DNA from: Streptomyces deccanensis
Lineage (GTDB): Bacteria > Actinomycetota > Actinomycetes > Streptomycetales > Streptomycetaceae
Direction of reading: 5' to 3'
Assembly (NCBI RefSeq): GCF_022385335.1
Contig: NZ_CP092431.1
Coordinates: 6,820,001-6,884,000, forward strand
Length of the DNA: 64,000 bases
Shown here: in pieces, positions 61,469 through 64,000 of the stretch
Numbering within the stretch: position 1 is the stretch's first letter
Layout: each line of letters starts with the position of its first letter
Position numbers and translations under genes: made by a program
The notes under the pieces: generated by a model
Told to the model about the DNA's origin: nothing
Seen by the model: the letters and a program-made list of their open reading frames with translations, nothing else
Database searches by the model: none

Positions 61469-62440
61469 TCACACAATCACACGCAGTGCACGGCGTACGC
61501 CTGTGAACGTCACGCTCGTTCGCAGTCCGAGGTGGTCGCCGTCCATCTGGAGGGGGAGGGGGGCCTTCGAATGCAAGGTGAAGTCGGTCAGATCGTGCAG
61601 GGTGGTGGCGTGCTTGCCCTGGGGTCCCCGCTCGGGGGACGAAGTGAGCAACTGTGTGCCATATCGGGCGAGCGCGGGCGTCGACATACGGCTGAGACCG
61701 AGCACGTCGAGACCCGTATCGAACGAGGCCTTAGGTGACGCGTACACCGGGCGATTACCCAGAAACGTCCACGGCGACGTGTTGCAGACTATGGACAGCA
61801 CAAGATCGGAAATCGGGTCCTCGCCGGCCCGCTCCAAAGTGATCGTGCCGAGTCTGCGGTGAGGCTCTTCCAAAAACTGCCGGAAAGCCTGACGCAGGTA
61901 AAGGGCGTGTGTGGATTTCCGCCCGCGTTCCCGCTGTTGCTCGACCCGGCCGATCACGCCCGCGTCGAATCCGAGGCCGGCGCAGAACGTGAACCAGCGC
62001 GACGGCACCGCCTCGTCCTCCGTGCCCGGGGTGCCCGAGGCCATGCCCAGGCCGACCGTGCGCTCGCGGCTCTCGCGCAGGGCGTCGAGCAGGACGCCGG
62101 TCGCCTCCACGGCGTCGTTGGGCAGGCCCAGGGCGCGGGCGAAGACATTGGTGGAGCCGCCGGGGACCACGGCGAGACGGGGAAGACGGTCGGGGTCGGG
62201 GCCGTGGTGCAGCAGGCCGTTGACGACCTCGTTGACCGTGCCGTCGCCGCCGAGCGCGACGACCAGTTCGATGTCGCCCTTGCCCTCCGCGGCCTGGCGG
62301 GCGAGGTCCCGGGCGTGACCCCGGTACTCGGTGGTCACCGCCTCCAGCTTCATCTCGCTCGCGAGAGCGTGGATGAGCACATCGCGCGTACGTGCGCTTG
62401 TGGTGGTTGCCGCCGGGTTGACCACGAGAAGTGCACGCAT
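61469..62440 (-). CDS. diacylglycerol/sphingosine kinase-like lipid kinase
   Basis: This 323-residue protein of the DgkB/YegS family has the nucleotide motif ALGGDGTVNEVVNGL (about 61-75) and PGGSTNVFARALGLP (about 93-107), with the conserved NPAA at the start (VVNPAAT). The second half has the beta-sandwich of the family. Likely a diacylglycerol or related lipid kinase acting on membrane lipid turnover. ATG 62440 is 7 nt after TACCCT (minus 62453-62448), so a leaderless message is likely. It is divergent from the small membrane protein gene. Confidence 0.88.
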   Translation of the reverse strand: MRALLVVNPAATTTSARTRDVLIHALASEMKLEAVTTEYRGHARDLARQAAEGKGDIELVVALGGDGTVNEVVNGLLHHGPDPDRLPRLAVVPGGSTNVFARALGLPNDAVEATGVLLDALRESRERTVGLGMASGTPGTEDEAVPSRWFTFCAGLGFDAGVIGRVEQQRERGRKSTHALYLRQAFRQFLEEPHRRLGTITLERAGEDPISDLVLSIVCNTSPWTFLGNRPVYASPKASFDTGLDVLGLSRMSTPALARYGTQLLTSSPERGPQGKHATTLHDLTDFTLHSKAPLPLQMDGDHLGLRTSVTFTGVRRALRVIV

Positions 62441-62637
62441 GAGTTGCAGGGTACCTACTGGGTGGTACCCGGCCCATACCGAGGTGCGGATCAAGGGGGA
62501 GATCGGGTAGTGACGATGAGCACGTGGGGGCGCGCGTACCCGGGGTACGTGCCGGACGACGGGGGCGCGGTGACGGCCGGGTACGTGCCGGACACCAGGG
62601 GCGGAGCGGGCGACGGGGCGAGGGCTACCCTTCAGGG

Positions 62638-63090
62638 GTGAGCCCTGAGCAGACCCCCACGCCGGACACCCCCGACGCCGAGCCCCGCCCCGGACGGCTG
62701 ACCGCCGCCGCCGCGCTGGCCGCGCTGGAGGGGGTGGCCCTGCTGGTGGGCGGCGGCGCCATGCTGGTCGTCGGCCTCACCGGCGACTCGGACGACCTGA
62801 GCACCGGCGTCACCGGCGGCATCACCCTGATCGCGCTGGCCCTGCTGCCGCTGATCGCCGCGCGCGGGCTCCTGCTGCGGCGGAGCTGGAGCCGGGGGCC
62901 CGCCGTCATCACCCAGATCATGGCGCTGCCGGTGGCCTACAACCTACTGCGCGCCGACAGCGTGGCGATCCCGGCGGGCATCGCGCTCGCCGTGGTCGCG
63001 GCGACCGCCCTGATCCTGCTGATCAACCCCGCCACGACTCAGGCCCTCGGCATCCAGGGCCCGGGCCGCACGCAGGAGCCGAAGGCGTAA
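62638..63090 (+). CDS. four-helix integral membrane protein
   Basis: This 150-residue protein from GTG 62638 has a short Pro/Asp-rich N-terminus and four hydrophobic helices (LTAAAALAALEGVALLVGGG, LIALALLPLIAARGLLL, AVITQIMALPVAYNLL, IPAGIALAVVAATALILLI). A TACCCT (62626-62631) lies 6 nt before the start, which suggests a leaderless transcript. No known family function is recognised; it is conserved next to the sigma factor gene in Streptomyces as far as I recall. It converges on that gene. Confidence 0.75.
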   Translation: MSPEQTPTPDTPDAEPRPGRLTAAAALAALEGVALLVGGGAMLVVGLTGDSDDLSTGVTGGITLIALALLPLIAARGLLLRRSWSRGPAVITQIMALPVAYNLLRADSVAIPAGIALAVVAATALILLINPATTQALGIQGPGRTQEPKA

Positions 63091-63357
63091 CGGGGGTCGC
63101 TGGACGGGTCGTGCCTTCCTGAAGCCGTCTCCCGCCCGTGGCGGCGTGGCCGGTGAGGCCGACAGCACCTCGGGGTGTATCCGATCATGCGTGCCGCCGA
63201 GGTGCGCGCTGTTCGCGGGGCGGGAGCGGTTCGTCCGGTGCGGTCGAGGCGGCGGCACGGTCGGGCGGAGGCACGGTCGGGTGTCGGTGCGGTCCTCGCT
63301 CGTGCGTGCCCGTGCTCGGCCCTTGCCGTCTTCTCCGTCGCTCCCGGCCGCTCGCCG

Positions 63358-64000
63358 CTACTCCTCGACCAGCAGCTTCTCCCGCAGCTGAGCCAGGGTC
63401 CTCGCCAGGAGCCGGGAGACGTGCATCTGGGAGATGCCGACCTCCTGGGCGATCTGCGACTGGGTCATGTTGCCGAAGAACCGCAGCAACAGGATGCGCT
63501 TCTCGCGCGGCGGCAGATCCTCCAGCAGCGGCTTCAGGGACTCCCGGTACTCGACCCCCTCCAGCGCCTCGTCCTCCGCGCCGAGCGTGTCCGCCACGGC
63601 CGGGGACTCGTCGTCGGTGTCGGGGACGTCCAGGGACAGCGTGGAGTACGCGTTGGCCGACTCCAGGCCCTCCAGGACCTCCTCCTCGGAGATGGCCAGC
63701 TTCTCGGCCAGCTCGTGCACCGTCGGGGAGCGCCCGTGCTGCTGCGACAGCTCGGCCGTCGCCGTGGTCAGCGAGAGCCGCAGCTCCTGCAGCCGACGCG
63801 GCACCCGCACCGCCCAGCCCTTGTCGCGGAAGTGCCGCTTGATCTCGCCGACGACCGTCGGTGTCGCGTACGTGGAGAACTCCACGCCGCGGTCCGGGTC
63901 GAAGCGGTCCACCGACTTGATCAGGCCGATGGTGGCGACCTGGGTCAGGTCGTCCAGCGGCTCGCCGCGGTTGCGGAACCGGCGCGCGAGGTGCTCCACG
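63358..64000 (-). CDS. sigH: SigB/SigF-type stress sigma factor (probably SigH), 5' end missing
   Basis: The right edge cuts this gene within conserved region 2: the visible 213 residues start at EHLARRFRNRGEPLDDLTQV and the true N-terminus lies outside. Region 2.4 (FSTYATPTVVGEIKRHFRDK), region 3 and the region 4 helix-turn-helix (QSQIAQEVGISQMHVSRLL) are intact. The protein belongs to the RpoD-like group 3 stress/sporulation sigma factors. The position after wblE and the lipid kinase matches sigH of S. coelicolor, but paralogues (sigF, sigG, sigB and others) are similar. Its anti-sigma partner would lie beyond the window. Confidence 0.85.
   Translation of the reverse strand, partial: VEHLARRFRNRGEPLDDLTQVATIGLIKSVDRFDPDRGVEFSTYATPTVVGEIKRHFRDKGWAVRVPRRLQELRLSLTTATAELSQQHGRSPTVHELAEKLAISEEEVLEGLESANAYSTLSLDVPDTDDESPAVADTLGAEDEALEGVEYRESLKPLLEDLPPREKRILLLRFFGNMTQSQIAQEVGISQMHVSRLLARTLAQLREKLLVEE

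Noticed and set aside
61182..61472. 96-codon minus-strand frame upstream of wblE
   Set aside because: No ribosome site or codon bias typical of Streptomyces genes; it covers the expected promoter region.

Overview
The window is about 64 kb of very GC-rich actinobacterial chromosome. Gene content, start-codon habits (many GTG, some TTG), third-position GC and gene order all point to a Streptomyces. From memory the order follows the core chromosome of S. coelicolor from about SCO5184 to SCO5243; that comparison was not searched. It is almost wholly conserved, vertically inherited core DNA. I see no prophage, integrase, CRISPR array, secondary-metabolite cluster or intact insertion sequence.

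Left part (1-25 kb). An M20 peptidase, an NADH pyrophosphatase, a mycoredoxin under a sigma-R type promoter and the helicase UvrD2 lead into wblC (whiB7). The wblC leader has an AT-tract promoter, a 107-codon upstream ORF and a terminator hairpin, which together look like an attenuator. Next come an ABC1-type kinase with an E1/ThiF-like partner, a YgjP-type metallopeptidase, three tandem AIM24 genes (the first fused to TerD), a NUDIX enzyme with a zincin-like protein, an SDR protein, MoaE, a PDZ/Lon-type protease and a UPF0182 membrane protein. A Sel1-repeat gene lies between two identical initiator tRNA genes. Much of this order is shared with mycobacteria around whiB7.

Middle part (25-42 kb). 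A Fur-family regulator, a CBS protein, histidinol-phosphatase hisN, a TetR regulator convergent with an SMR pump, and aroA-rsgA are followed by an M50-type peptidase, an SRAP protein, a hydrolase and the thiol-stress pair sigR-rsrA. sigR has its own sigma-R promoter and two start codons 55 codons apart. A cluster of Roadblock/LC7-like and disordered proteins follows. Then comes an HD-GYP gene broken by a 356-bp insertion with a possible 3-bp target duplication, a second HD-domain membrane protein, a TPR protein and peptide deformylase.

Right part (42-64 kb). The nrdA-nrdB-nrdS ribonucleotide reductase locus runs leftward from a promoter with two NrdR-type boxes and a cobalamin riboswitch. A GNAT protein, a nucleoside hydrolase and a sodium:solute symporter with its DUF3311 partner lie before the N-acetylglucosamine/chitobiose region: dasR, dasABC, dasD and nagB, with several DasR-type operators. 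The end holds a sensor kinase behind another DasR-like site, wblE, a diacylglycerol-kinase-like gene, a small membrane protein and a truncated stress sigma factor gene (probably sigH).

Overall the genes form an upkeep and stress-response block: antibiotic stress (WblC), thiol oxidation (SigR/RsrA/mycoredoxin), cobalamin-dependent choice of ribonucleotide reductase, and nutrient sensing (DasR). At least nine genes have a -10 element 6-7 nt before the start codon, suggesting leaderless mRNAs.
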